NCBI RefSeq assembly: GCF_030818895.1
Contig: NZ_JAUTBA010000001.1
Span: forward strand, 2,232,001-2,296,000
Source: Sphingobacterium zeae
GTDB taxonomy: Bacteria; Bacteroidota; Bacteroidia; Sphingobacteriales; Sphingobacteriaceae
Direction: 5' to 3'
DNA: 64,000 nt
Below the pieces are notes generated by a model. That model did not search any database. It was not told where the DNA came from and saw nothing but the letters and a program-made list of their open reading frames with translations. A program made the translations under genes and the position numbers. Position 1 is the stretch's first letter. Each line of letters opens with the position of its first letter. Positions 1 through 10,287 of the stretch are shown here, piece after piece.

Positions 1-1269
1 CAAAGTTTTGATGTTTCATCAAGCTACCAGGATAAGATCTTGTTGGGCTATGATGACCTGTACTCGATCCAATATTTTGGACAAAATCTACGGCCATATT
101 GGAATAATACTGGAAATAGTTCCATTGAAAAGCAATTTGAACTGGCCGACAAAGAGTATACTGTTCTCAAAAAGGCTGCTGATAAATTCGATGCCGAATT
201 ATGGGGTACAGCTTTGCGCAACGGCGGTGAGGACTATGCTGCATTATGTGCCTTGGCCTATAGACAGGCAATCGCCGCTCATAAACTTGTAAAAGCACCC
301 AATGGCGATCTGCTTTTACTGTCTAAGGAAAATGATAGCAATGGGTCAATAGGAACTGTTGATGTAACCTATCCTTCGGCTCCGATTTTCCTTTACTATA
401 ATCCTGAACTGGCCAAAGCACTAATGAACGCCATTTTTTATTATAGTGAAAGCAATAAGTGGACAAAACCTTTTGCGGCGCATGATGTTGGGACCTATCC
501 TTTGGCGAATGGCCAAACCTACGGTGGGGATATGCCCGTGGAAGAATCAGGCAATATGCTGCTATTAACTTATGCTTTGGCCAAGGTGGAAGGCAATGCA
601 GCTTATGCCAAAAAACATTGGAAAGTGCTGTCTACCTGGGTAGATTATCTAGTCGATAAAGGTCTTGACCCCGAAAATCAGTTGTGTACAGATGATTTTG
701 CAGGCCATTTTGCGCATAATGCCAATTTATCTATTAAAGCTATTTTGGGTATTGCATCTTACGGTTATCTGGCCCAAATGCTTGGTGAAGAGGCTACGGC
801 GAAAAAGTATTTGACCGAAGCAAAAGCAATGGCGATGAAATGGAAAAAGATGGCCGAAGATGGGGATCACTACAAGTTAACTTTTGATAAAAGTGGAACC
901 TGGAGTCAAAAGTATAATATGGTCTGGGATAAATTGCTTAAGATGGATATTTTTGACCCTTCTATCCGTGAAACTGAAATTAAATACTATCTCAGCAAAC
1001 AAAATAAATACGGACTTCCCCTGGACAATCGTCAGCCTTACACCAAAACCGATTGGATTATTTGGACGGCGACCATGGCAGATGATAAGCCTACCTTTGA
1101 GGCATTTTTGAAGCCAGTCTACCGTTTTATGAACGAAACAACCGATCGCGTTCCCATGTCGGATTGGACCTATACAGACCGTCCTAAAAGAGCTGGATTT
1201 AAAGCAAGATCCGTTGTCGGGGGCTATTTTATCAAAATGTTGGAAGAAAAATTGGGAAAAGCAAAATAG
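1..1269 (+). CDS. GtaA-like glutaminase family protein (DUF4965/DUF1793), C-terminal part
   Basis: The reading frame is open from the first base of the window to a TAA at 1267-1269, so this is the 3' part of a longer gene and about 422 residues are visible. The segment is the alpha-helical barrel-like C-terminal half of the large secreted proteins annotated as glutaminase A/DUF4965-DUF1793 in Bacteroidota; recognisable stretches are GYDDLYSIQYFGQN, HDVGTYPLANGQTYGGDMP and DDFAGHFAHNANLSIKA. Such proteins are usually exported and sit in polysaccharide or glycopeptide utilisation loci. True substrate is uncertain; the fungal glutaminase name is only a family label. A GH43 lipoprotein gene follows after 41 bases and probably shares its transcript. 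The N-terminus and signal peptide lie outside the window. Confidence 0.8.
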   Translation, partial: QSFDVSSSYQDKILLGYDDLYSIQYFGQNLRPYWNNTGNSSIEKQFELADKEYTVLKKAADKFDAELWGTALRNGGEDYAALCALAYRQAIAAHKLVKAPNGDLLLLSKENDSNGSIGTVDVTYPSAPIFLYYNPELAKALMNAIFYYSESNKWTKPFAAHDVGTYPLANGQTYGGDMPVEESGNMLLLTYALAKVEGNAAYAKKHWKVLSTWVDYLVDKGLDPENQLCTDDFAGHFAHNANLSIKAILGIASYGYLAQMLGEEATAKKYLTEAKAMAMKWKKMAEDGDHYKLTFDKSGTWSQKYNMVWDKLLKMDIFDPSIRETEIKYYLSKQNKYGLPLDNRQPYTKTDWIIWTATMADDKPTFEAFLKPVYRFMNETTDRVPMSDWTYTDRPKRAGFKARSVVGGYFIKMLEEKLGKAK

Positions 1270-1310
1270 CTTTCCCTGTGATGCAGAAAATAATATAACA
1301 AGATAATAAG

Positions 1311-2411
1311 ATGTTGAATGCAATGTTGTTCAGATATTGGATCGGCGGAGTTGCCGTACTGAACCTGTTGAGCTCCTGTGGAAGCGCTACAGGTTCAGTG
1401 AAGCCGTCGGGACAAATAACAGATGCTACGGCTCAGCATAAAACCTATAGCAATCCGGTTTTTGAGCCCATACTTGCTGATCCTACAGTCGTTAGAGACC
1501 CACAGCGCAAAATGTTCTATGCATACGGGACAGCCGACAATTGGGGCGACGGAAAGGGACAACGTTTGGTGTCTATTCTACAATCCACCGATCTTGCTCA
1601 TTGGACCTGGATTGGAACGGCTTTCAGCTCAAAACCGAGCTGGAAAGCCGAGGGGGGAATCTGGGCACCAGATGTGGTGAGGTTAAATGGTAAGTATATC
1701 TTATATTATGCTTATTCAACATGGGGAGACCCCAACCCCGGTATCGGTGTAGCCCTAGCAGGTAGACCGGAAGGCCCCTTTATCGACCAAGGTAAACTTT
1801 TTGATAGCAAGGAGATCGATGTGCCGAATTCAATAGACCCTTATTTTTTTACGGAAAATGGGCGTAATTATCTGTTCTGGGGCAGTTTTAGCGATGCGAA
1901 TACGCAAGGGACTTATGGTGTTGAACTGGATAAAAATGGGACAGCGGTACCCGATTTAAATAAAAAATTTAAAGTTGCCGCAGGAGATTTTGAAGCCGTT
2001 GTGATTCATAAACGGAAAGGGTATTATTACTTTATCGGGTCCAAAGGCTCCTGTTGTGAAGGAGAAAAAAGCAGTTATCATGTTCTTGTGGGGCGCTCTC
2101 GTGATCTGAAAGGGCCCTATGTGGATCAAGAAGGCCGCAACCTTACACAGCGGGGGAGCGGAACGCTGTTGTTAAAAGGAAATGATCAATTTGTGGGGAC
2201 AGGTCACACTTCGCGCATTATTACAGACGACAAAGGAAAAGATTGGATACTCTATCATGGTATTGATCCAAAGCAGCCTCGTGTCGCTACGGGGGGAAAT
2301 CGCCGGATGCTATTGTTGGATCAGGTTGTTTGGGATAGGGACTGGCCCAAAATTGAAGGGGCAACCAGCAGTGTTGCGCCGCAACCGACACCAACGTTTA
2401 ATACTAAATAG
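1311..2411 (+). CDS. Glycoside hydrolase family 43 lipoprotein
   Basis: A 366-residue secreted glycosidase, probably acting on arabinose- or xylose-containing glycans (arabinanase/arabinofuranosidase/xylosidase group). A hydrophobic N-terminal segment ends in a lipobox-like LLSSC, placing the lipidated cysteine at residue 23. The five-bladed propeller of GH43 is supported by the three expected acidic residues: the base Asp57 in ILADPTVV, the pKa-modulating Asp176 in NSIDPYFF and the acid Glu228 in GDFEAVVI. GGIWAPDVV is also typical of the family. It follows the GtaA-like gene by 41 bases, consistent with a degradative operon. The exact subfamily and linkage cannot be read from the sequence. 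Confidence 0.88.
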   Translation: MLNAMLFRYWIGGVAVLNLLSSCGSATGSVKPSGQITDATAQHKTYSNPVFEPILADPTVVRDPQRKMFYAYGTADNWGDGKGQRLVSILQSTDLAHWTWIGTAFSSKPSWKAEGGIWAPDVVRLNGKYILYYAYSTWGDPNPGIGVALAGRPEGPFIDQGKLFDSKEIDVPNSIDPYFFTENGRNYLFWGSFSDANTQGTYGVELDKNGTAVPDLNKKFKVAAGDFEAVVIHKRKGYYYFIGSKGSCCEGEKSSYHVLVGRSRDLKGPYVDQEGRNLTQRGSGTLLLKGNDQFVGTGHTSRIITDDKGKDWILYHGIDPKQPRVATGGNRRMLLLDQVVWDRDWPKIEGATSSVAPQPTPTFNTK

Positions 2412-2478
2412 AATTTTCAATAGCTAGCAGCGGATCTCCGATCTTCGTCGGTCTTAATTTTCGCTGCCAATAAAAAAT

Positions 2479-3540
2479 ATGATACATCAAACGAAGAAAC
2501 ATTTTGAACTTCTTGACGCCATGCGTGGGGTAGCCGCAATCGCAGTCGTCCTGTTTCACTTTATGGAAATTGCACAACCGGATTATCGCAATAGTTTTAT
2601 TCCACATAGCTATTTAGCCGTTGATTTTTTCTTTTGTTTATCGGGTTTTGTCATTGCCTATGCCTACGATCAGAAGCTGGCCACAATCGGTCTAAAACGA
2701 TTCTTTCTCTTGCGTTTGCTGCGATTGCACCCATTGGTTATCATCGGTACGTTGATTGGTTTATTCGCATTTATTTACGATCCATTCAGCAGTTTGGCTG
2801 GCTCATTTTCTGTTTTGCAAAAGATGGGGATGTTTATTAGTGGGATAACGTTGATTCCATACCCGGTTGTACCAGAACGCTATTTTAATCTTTTTCATTT
2901 AAACCCACCTACATGGTCGCTATTTTGGGAGTATATCGCCAATATAGCCTATGCTTTGGTACTGGTACGGATTCCAAAAAAGTTTCTTTGGGGGATAGTG
3001 CTCCTTGGTGCAGCAGCGCTATGTGCCGAATCATTTCGTTCGGGCTATTTAGCTGTCGGTTTTGGAGCAGACAACTTTTGGGCTGGTGGAATTCGTTTAT
3101 GGTTTTCGTTTTCAATGGGACTACTTATTTTTAGATCGAACTGGGCCATTTCCAACAAGCTTCCTTTTTTCAGTGTTCTAGGTCTACTTGCCGCCGTATT
3201 TTTTATTCCATTTTCTGAAGCTTATGGTAAATACATTGATCCTATTGTCGTTATCTTCTATTTTCCTTTATTACTCTTACTGGGGATAGGAGGGCAGCCT
3301 GTGTTTGGAGGGGTCAAGAAGTTATACAAGTTTTTAGGTGATATCTCCTATCCGCTCTATATCATTCATTATCCATTTATCTGGATTTTTATGAGCTATG
3401 TAGAACTTAATCACCCATCGAATAAGCAAATGGCTGTGATTATTGTTATTGGAATGCTGTTGTTGATTTTTTTATCTTTATTAGTCTTTAACTATTTAGA
3501 TGAGCCTATTCGGAAATATTACAGTCGGAAACTAAAGTAA
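2479..3540 (+). CDS. Acyltransferase 3 family membrane protein
   Basis: A 353-residue integral membrane protein of the acyltransferase 3 (OafA/NodX-like) family, which O-acylates sugars or other small acceptors at the membrane. The N-terminal motif around ELLDAMRGVAAIAVVLFHF carries the conserved Arg and His, followed by VDFFFCLSGFVIAYAYD. About ten hydrophobic segments cover the rest, and a typical C-terminal YLDEPIRKYY ends the protein. It lies 67 bases after the GH43 gene in the same direction; the acceptor is unknown. Its 3' end overlaps the convergent hydrolase gene by nine bases. Confidence 0.88.
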   Translation: MIHQTKKHFELLDAMRGVAAIAVVLFHFMEIAQPDYRNSFIPHSYLAVDFFFCLSGFVIAYAYDQKLATIGLKRFFLLRLLRLHPLVIIGTLIGLFAFIYDPFSSLAGSFSVLQKMGMFISGITLIPYPVVPERYFNLFHLNPPTWSLFWEYIANIAYALVLVRIPKKFLWGIVLLGAAALCAESFRSGYLAVGFGADNFWAGGIRLWFSFSMGLLIFRSNWAISNKLPFFSVLGLLAAVFFIPFSEAYGKYIDPIVVIFYFPLLLLLGIGGQPVFGGVKKLYKFLGDISYPLYIIHYPFIWIFMSYVELNHPSNKQMAVIIVIGMLLLIFLSLLVFNYLDEPIRKYYSRKLK

Positions 3541-4473
3541 ATGGCGATGAAGCCAGCTACTGATGAACTGGAATACCTCCATTTTGCAGTCTTCATTAAG
3601 AATTTCATGCCGCATGCCTGCATATAATTTAAGGGTTATATCGGTCTGTCCCTGTGCCCTTAACTGTGCCGCACTTTTTTCAACGCCTATTCCAAAATCT
3701 CCTATTGTATCATCTTGTCCGCTGATAAATACAATTGGTAGATTTTTTGGGATATTCTTGGTAGCCTCGATAGCTGTCGCTTGCAAAGAAAGGTCTAATA
3801 CGGTATGAAACCCATTGTTGGTAAACAATCCCCCACAAAGTGGATCTTCCAAAAATGAAATACGGTTTGTCTTCCTTACGCTTAACCAATTGCTGTTATT
3901 TTGGTTAGGCTCGTTCTTAAATCGAGCATTATTACGTTTGTCAAAAATGCGATTGATCAATTTACTTCTTTCTTTAGGGGCAATACTATTGAGAAGAGTG
4001 AGTAAAAGGCGAAAGGCCATGGATCCTTTTTGACGTTGGCCTGTCCCCACGATAATGGCCCCCTTAAATTGCCAGCCAATTTTTTGCAAAACACAGCGTG
4101 TGACAAAGGATCCCATGGAATGCCCTAAAATAAATTGAGGAAGTTGCGGATAGGTTTCACGTAAGAAGTTACTCATTGTAATGGCGTCATCAATAAGTTG
4201 TTCTTTAGCCTTTTCTTTTTGAAAATAGCCTAAAAGATCAGGTTGTGAAGCTGTTAATCCGTGTCCCAATTGATCGTACGTTAAAACAGCGAATTGCTGC
4301 GCTGTCAAATAACTGGCCAGTTCCTGATATCGACCACTATGCTCTTGCATACCATGGATGATGAGTATCGTGGCCAATACAGGATGATCTGTAGGTTCAT
4401 AGAAGTTATAAGAAATTTTATACTTATTTTCTGCCGTATTAATGACATAAAAATCTGACGATACCCTATTCAT
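3532..4473 (-). CDS. Alpha/beta hydrolase, monoacylglycerol lipase/lysophospholipase type
   Basis: A 313-residue serine hydrolase with no signal peptide. The oxyanion region LIIHGMQEHSGRY and YDQLGHG, the nucleophile elbow FILGHSMGSF (Ser119), an acidic residue in SGQDDTIGDFG and a late His in YAGMRHEILNE make up the full catalytic set of the Hydrolase_4 (MGL-like) group. Members cleave monoacylglycerols, lysophospholipids or other short esters; the substrate here is not known. The gene stands alone and converges with the acyltransferase gene, overlapping it by nine bases. Confidence 0.88.
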   Translation of the reverse strand: MNRVSSDFYVINTAENKYKISYNFYEPTDHPVLATILIIHGMQEHSGRYQELASYLTAQQFAVLTYDQLGHGLTASQPDLLGYFQKEKAKEQLIDDAITMSNFLRETYPQLPQFILGHSMGSFVTRCVLQKIGWQFKGAIIVGTGQRQKGSMAFRLLLTLLNSIAPKERSKLINRIFDKRNNARFKNEPNQNNSNWLSVRKTNRISFLEDPLCGGLFTNNGFHTVLDLSLQATAIEATKNIPKNLPIVFISGQDDTIGDFGIGVEKSAAQLRAQGQTDITLKLYAGMRHEILNEDCKMEVFQFISSWLHRHLL

Positions 4474-4768
4474 GATGCGTTTTGTTATTTATAGTAAAGT
4501 AAGACAAATTTATGGTATTTAAAAGGTCAGTAATCATTATAGCTTTCAGGAGCATTACTGTTATTGCCTAAAATAGGGACAAAAAAATAGCGCTATTAAT
4601 TGTGTTGTTTGAGGCTGTTTTTTAGATTTTACTTAATTTAGAATACACAAAGCGTACACAAAACAAGAAGAAAAGAAATTTGACATGTTGTTCATGATGC
4701 GGGGTGAGCGAGAAGAGAGTGATGTAAATAATTTAAAGTAAAAGTTTTGCTGGTTCGTCTAGGCTGCT

Positions 4769-5350
4769 ATGGACATTGCATACCAAAATCATATGGCAGA
4801 GAAAAATTCCAGATCATTTACGGATACCGTTAAGACTTATGGGAGTCAGCTGCTGCGTTTTGTTAAGGGTAAAGTAAAGAAAACTGAGGATGCAGAGGAT
4901 ATCTTACAGGAAGTTTGGTATCAATTCAGCCGTTTGACCAATATGGATGAACTGGAGAATGCTGGGGCCTGGCTTTATGCCGTTACACGCAATAAAATTA
5001 CCGACAGCTATCGAAAAAAGAAAAGTGAATCACTTGATGATCTGATCGCAGGCGACGATGATAGTGAGCGTTCATTTCCTATCCGTCAGTTTCTTTTGGC
5101 TGATGACTCCAACAATCCCGAGCTAAAATTATTTAAGGATATTTTTTGGGACGAACTGATGAAAGCATTGGACGAATTGCCAGAAAAACAAAGACGGGTT
5201 TTTATGTTGAATGAATTGGAAGACAAAACGCTTCAAGAAATTGCCGTGATGGAAAATGAGCATTTAAAGACCATCATTAGCCGCAAAGGGTATGCAGTGA
5301 AGCATCTAAGAGTACGGTTGCGGAGTTTGTATGAAGAATTAAAATTTTAA
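4769..5350 (+). CDS. ECF-type RNA polymerase sigma factor
   Basis: A 193-residue sigma-70 family protein with only regions 2 and 4. Region 2 includes the AEDILQEVWYQFSR helix and the AWLYAVTRNKITDSYRKKK DNA-melting/-10 recognition segment; region 4 includes LDELPEKQRRVFMLNELEDKTLQEIA. The ATG at 4769 is the first in the frame, but Met9 (4793) is an alternative. Upstream bases 4474-4768 hold no gene and no clear consensus promoter. Ten bases downstream lies a small membrane protein gene, which may be co-transcribed and may be its regulator, although it does not look like a known anti-sigma factor. Confidence 0.92.
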   Translation: MDIAYQNHMAEKNSRSFTDTVKTYGSQLLRFVKGKVKKTEDAEDILQEVWYQFSRLTNMDELENAGAWLYAVTRNKITDSYRKKKSESLDDLIAGDDDSERSFPIRQFLLADDSNNPELKLFKDIFWDELMKALDELPEKQRRVFMLNELEDKTLQEIAVMENEHLKTIISRKGYAVKHLRVRLRSLYEELKF

Positions 5351-5360
5351 GGATTACGCT

Positions 5361-5699
5361 ATGATTGGAAGAATGAAAAGACAGCGGAAGGGTAAATTCG
5401 CTTTTGTGTTTGTCGCTATTATCGTGGGTGTTTTTTTATTGGTAGCGTTGCTTCAATATTTATGGAATACGTTAATGGTGGACATTTTCAATTTAAAAGC
5501 AATTACCTATTGGCAGGCACTAGGACTCTTTGTTTTTTCAAGAATCCTGTTCGGCAGAGGATTTGGTAAACCGGGGGGGGGGAGATTCCGAAAGAGTTTT
5601 CCGAGTCACATCGAAAAAGAAGCGGATCTCTCCGAAGAGGAGAGGGAGCGTTTGCGTGAGGAATGGAAGCGTCGTTTCAGCGGACGATGCGGATTATGA
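5361..5699 (+). CDS. Small membrane protein with acidic C-terminal tail, in the sigma factor operon
   Basis: A 112-residue protein of unknown function. It starts with a basic segment (RMKRQRKGK), has a hydrophobic helix around residues 13-33 and a second, weaker one around 45-60, then a Gly-rich basic stretch and a charged tail (LSEEERERLREEWKRRF). Similar short proteins follow ECF sigma genes in Sphingobacteriaceae, as far as I recall. A run of ten G at 5573-5582 encodes PGGG; a one-base length change would swap the acidic tail for the +1 frame that runs to 5724. The in-frame tail looks like the genuine protein. The start is ten bases after the sigma factor stop. Confidence 0.75.
   Translation: MIGRMKRQRKGKFAFVFVAIIVGVFLLVALLQYLWNTLMVDIFNLKAITYWQALGLFVFSRILFGRGFGKPGGGRFRKSFPSHIEKEADLSEEERERLREEWKRRFSGRCGL
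5573..5582 (+). repeat. Homopolymeric G10 tract inside a coding region
   Basis: Ten consecutive G lie within the 112-residue membrane protein gene in an otherwise AT-rich neighbourhood. Tracts of this length are prone to replication slippage and to sequencing error, so the downstream frame should be treated with care. Confidence 0.95.
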
Positions 5700-5736
5700 A
5701 AAAACAATAAAAATTTTAAAGTAAAAACTGTTTTTG

Positions 5737-5766
5737 GGCGTCTTCTTTTATAAAGGCGCCTTTTTT
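5737..5766 (+). terminator. Rho-independent terminator after the sigma factor operon
   Basis: GGCGTCTT pairs with AAGGCGCC (one G-T wobble) around an eight-base loop and is followed by six T. It lies 38 bases after the stop of the small membrane protein and closes the sigma factor transcript. Confidence 0.8.
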
Positions 5767-5906
5767 ATGTCGATATACCGAAAGAAATAACAGAACGCGA
5801 TGATCTGTCAGAATGGATGTTGGCGACACTAATTAATTACAAATATGAAGGTCAAGAAGAAGTACAATTTCAGACAAATGAAGGTATGTGCTTACGGAAA
5901 CCTTAA
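5766..5906 (+). pseudogene. Possible gene remnant or very short ORF between the sigma operon and the next gene
   Basis: From 5766 to the TAA at 5904-5906 one frame is open for 46 codons and reads as protein-like sequence (for example VDIPKEITERDDLSEWM and LINYKYEGQEEVQF). There is no ATG, GTG or TTG at its left end; the first ATG is at 5817 and would give only 29 residues. It begins directly after the terminator. It may be the 3' fragment of a lost gene, a 29-residue protein, or chance. I do not recognise it. Confidence 0.3.
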
Positions 5907-5921
5907 AAAAGATGTATTCAA

Positions 5922-6215
5922 ATGAAAAATAAACTTCGATTTATATTGCCGCGCCTGATCGTGCTTACGGCAATAGCAGGATTAGCAACGCTACTTATTG
6001 GGACGATCTTTAAACTCTTGTTGTTTGGAACAGTGCTGTTTGGTATAGTAACCTTTGCCGCAGCAAGAATGCGTACGAGAGATCGGCGGGCTTTCCAAAT
6101 GGACACCCCTCCAGTGCGCCCGAATGTTCAGCGTCACTATGAGACAGTCGTAGCGATCGTGCCGTTAAATGCAAAAAGACGTTATAAGAAAGCAACAATA
6201 GTTCCTGTTTATTAA
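5922..6215 (+). CDS. Small hypothetical membrane protein
   Basis: A 97-residue protein of unknown function. Residues 8-50 are strongly hydrophobic and may form two membrane helices; the rest is basic and Pro/Arg rich (RTRDRRAF, KRRYKKA). It sits between the ECF sigma operon terminator and the Hsp20 gene, and transcription may continue from it into hsp20 79 bases downstream. No motif identifies a function. Confidence 0.6.
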   Translation: MKNKLRFILPRLIVLTAIAGLATLLIGTIFKLLLFGTVLFGIVTFAAARMRTRDRRAFQMDTPPVRPNVQRHYETVVAIVPLNAKRRYKKATIVPVY

Positions 6216-6294
6216 TAGTTGCAGAATCGCAATTGCCAATGCAATCCTGCGATCATCAATTGACATTTAGTATTCAAAATTAAAAATTAAAGAC

Positions 6295-6750
6295 ATGTTT
6301 AAAAGAGATAATTACAGCAGCGGATATTCAAATCCTGATAAATTTTGTGGAAAGCATTTTAAGGACCGTTTTGAAAAATTTCAGCAGCATTTTTTTGATG
6401 GCGAACCCATGCAAAGCGCACGGAGACAGCAATTTTTTCCTGTAAATATTGTTGAGAATAAAGAATTTTTTGAAGTACAGCTTTTTGCTGCTGGTCGCAA
6501 GAAAGAACAATTCCAAGTCAGCATACAAGAAGGAGTGCTTAAAATTTTATGTACAGCGAATAGACAAGACAATTCCATAGATTATATTTACAAAGAGGAA
6601 GCTGGATTAGCATTTGAGCGTGAATTCCAATTAAATGAACAGGTGCTTACAGATAATGTACAGGCCAGTTTTGAGGATGGGGTGTTGACGGTCATTCTCC
6701 CAAAAGATCTTGAAAAGGTAGCGAGACCACAAGAGGTCGTTATTGATTAG
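6295..6750 (+). CDS. Hsp20/alpha-crystallin family small heat shock protein
   Basis: A 151-residue ATP-independent holdase that binds unfolding proteins in the cytoplasm. After a variable N-terminus rich in Phe and Lys, the alpha-crystallin domain spans about residues 45-150. Its diagnostic end, ASFEDGVLTVILPK (around residues 125-138), is the conserved A-x-x-x-GVL-x-V motif. The usual C-terminal I-x-I/V tail is only loosely present (PQEVVID). Proximity to an ECF sigma gene suggests an envelope or protein stress response, but no shared promoter was identified. Confidence 0.9.
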   Translation: MFKRDNYSSGYSNPDKFCGKHFKDRFEKFQQHFFDGEPMQSARRQQFFPVNIVENKEFFEVQLFAAGRKKEQFQVSIQEGVLKILCTANRQDNSIDYIYKEEAGLAFEREFQLNEQVLTDNVQASFEDGVLTVILPKDLEKVARPQEVVID

Positions 6751-6790
6751 TAACAATAGTAAACGTAAATCAGTATTTGAGCTGATTTTG

Positions 6791-6828
6791 AAAAAGGGCA
6801 GCATATAGAAATTAGCTGTCCTTTTTTT
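6791..6828 (+). terminator. Rho-independent terminator after the Hsp20 gene
   Basis: GGGCAGC pairs with GCTGTCC around a short loop, flanked by five A on the left and seven T on the right. It would end the Hsp20 transcript. Confidence 0.85.
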
Positions 6829-6905
6829 ATTTCTCCGTATGGTTACGATACCACTTTCCATTATACGAAGCTTAAAATGTTGAAAAGCTATTATCACTTA
6901 TGTAG

Positions 6906-9332
<2,427 letters not shown>

Positions 9333-9383
9333 TACGGCCGGACAATTAATTCGATCATCGTATTTTAAGATTAGAGTTGGTTT

Positions 9384-9429
9384 ACAATCAGGGCTGGTAC
9401 ACTTATAGTGCCAGCCCTGATTGTATTTT
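9384..9429. terminator. Strong palindromic terminator between katG and the DUF1572 pseudogene
   Basis: ACAATCAGGGCTGG is followed after 13 bases by its exact complement, giving a 14-bp perfect stem. Because it lies between convergent genes it can serve both, although the T tract is short on each side. Confidence 0.8.
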
Positions 9430-9433
9430 AATG

Positions 9434-10012
9434 TTAAGGTGTAGTCTTCCGGTCTTCCTGCAGAAATTCGGAGGTGAAATGCTGTTGTTGCTTTTTCTGT
9501 CTGAATTTCTCCTCATTATAGGAATGGGAGTGCCCTTTGGGTATCGATAAGGATGACCATGTATCATCCAAACATATTTTTCCGATATAAAGAATCTGCC
9601 CAATGTGGTAGGGATAATGTGCTAGCTGCCGTAAGATAGCTTCCATAACGGTGTGTCCTTGATGACGGATATAAATGATTTTAGGGAGATCTTCTTCTTC
9701 GAGCGATTCAATTGCTTGAAATAGACAGGCCCATCCGGCATTTCAATAGGTAATAAGCTCATCGCGATCTACCCAGCTGTTCTCAAACTCCTGGTCCCGG
9801 TTTCTATTTTGTTTTTCGCCATCGGTGGTGAGAAAATCGGTCCATCGGGAAAGCATATTTCCACCTAAATGTTTAACAATTAATGCAATGCTATTGCTCG
9901 AATCATTGGGTTGCCAAAAGAGTTGTTCAGAACTCAATTGTGCAAATGTTTTATCACCCAAAGATTTATAATATTGAAATTGTTTTATACAAGTCCCTAA
10001 AAAATTATTCAT
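9434..10012 (-). pseudogene. DUF1572 (DinB-like) family protein, disrupted by an in-frame TGA
   Basis: Two pieces in the same frame make one DUF1572-type four-helix protein. The first (10012 to about 9743) starts MNNFLGTCIKQFQYYKSLGD and includes IALIVKHLGGNMLSRWTDF; the second continues through GWACLFQAIESLEEEDLPK, EAILRQLAHYPYHIGQILYIGK and SLSIPKGHSHSYN to a stop at 9434. They are joined at ELITY-TGA-NAGW, where relatives carry Trp in an LWNxGW-like motif. A single TGG to TGA change therefore explains the interruption. Total length, about 192 codons, is normal for the family. Relatives in Gram-positives act in thiol/bacillithiol-linked transfer or have no known role. A restart at the internal ATG (9646) would make only the C-terminal third. 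Confidence 0.8.
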
Positions 10013-10195
10013 TACTCCAAAAGTTTGTCATTTATATGCATATTAATATACAAAAATGTCTTGAAACCGAGACCTAAAATAGTTTTTTTGAGCAAAGATC
10101 TGGTGTTGCTATCGTTCTCATTAATTTCCTGATACTGGTTTTTTAAGGTGATCAATCTGTAAATTTAGAAGGAGAAGTGGGAGCAAACAGGTCGA

Positions 10196-10228
10196 TAAAA
10201 GCAAAGGTGATACCGGGGAAGTACCACC
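10196..10228 (-). terminator. Terminator of the GIN-domain gene
   Basis: On the minus strand GGTGGTAC pairs with GTATCACC (one wobble) around a seven-base loop and is followed by TTTGCTTTT. It lies 60 bases beyond the stop codon of the GIN-domain gene. Confidence 0.6.
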
Positions 10229-10287
10229 TTTTTGCTAACTAAACATTAAACATAAATAAACAGTCTTTTTCAAGACCACACTAAAAA

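Noticed and set aside
877-1323. Antisense open frame across the GtaA-like gene
   Set aside because: It is a shadow of the real gene; its translation is low-complexity Phe/Ser-rich and has no start context or homology-like features.
9750-9755. TGA in the DUF1572 gene as a selenocysteine or recoded codon
   Set aside because: Relatives have Trp, not Cys, at this place; no SECIS-like structure or selenium genes are visible, and many other genes here end normally at TGA. A nonsense mutation is simpler.
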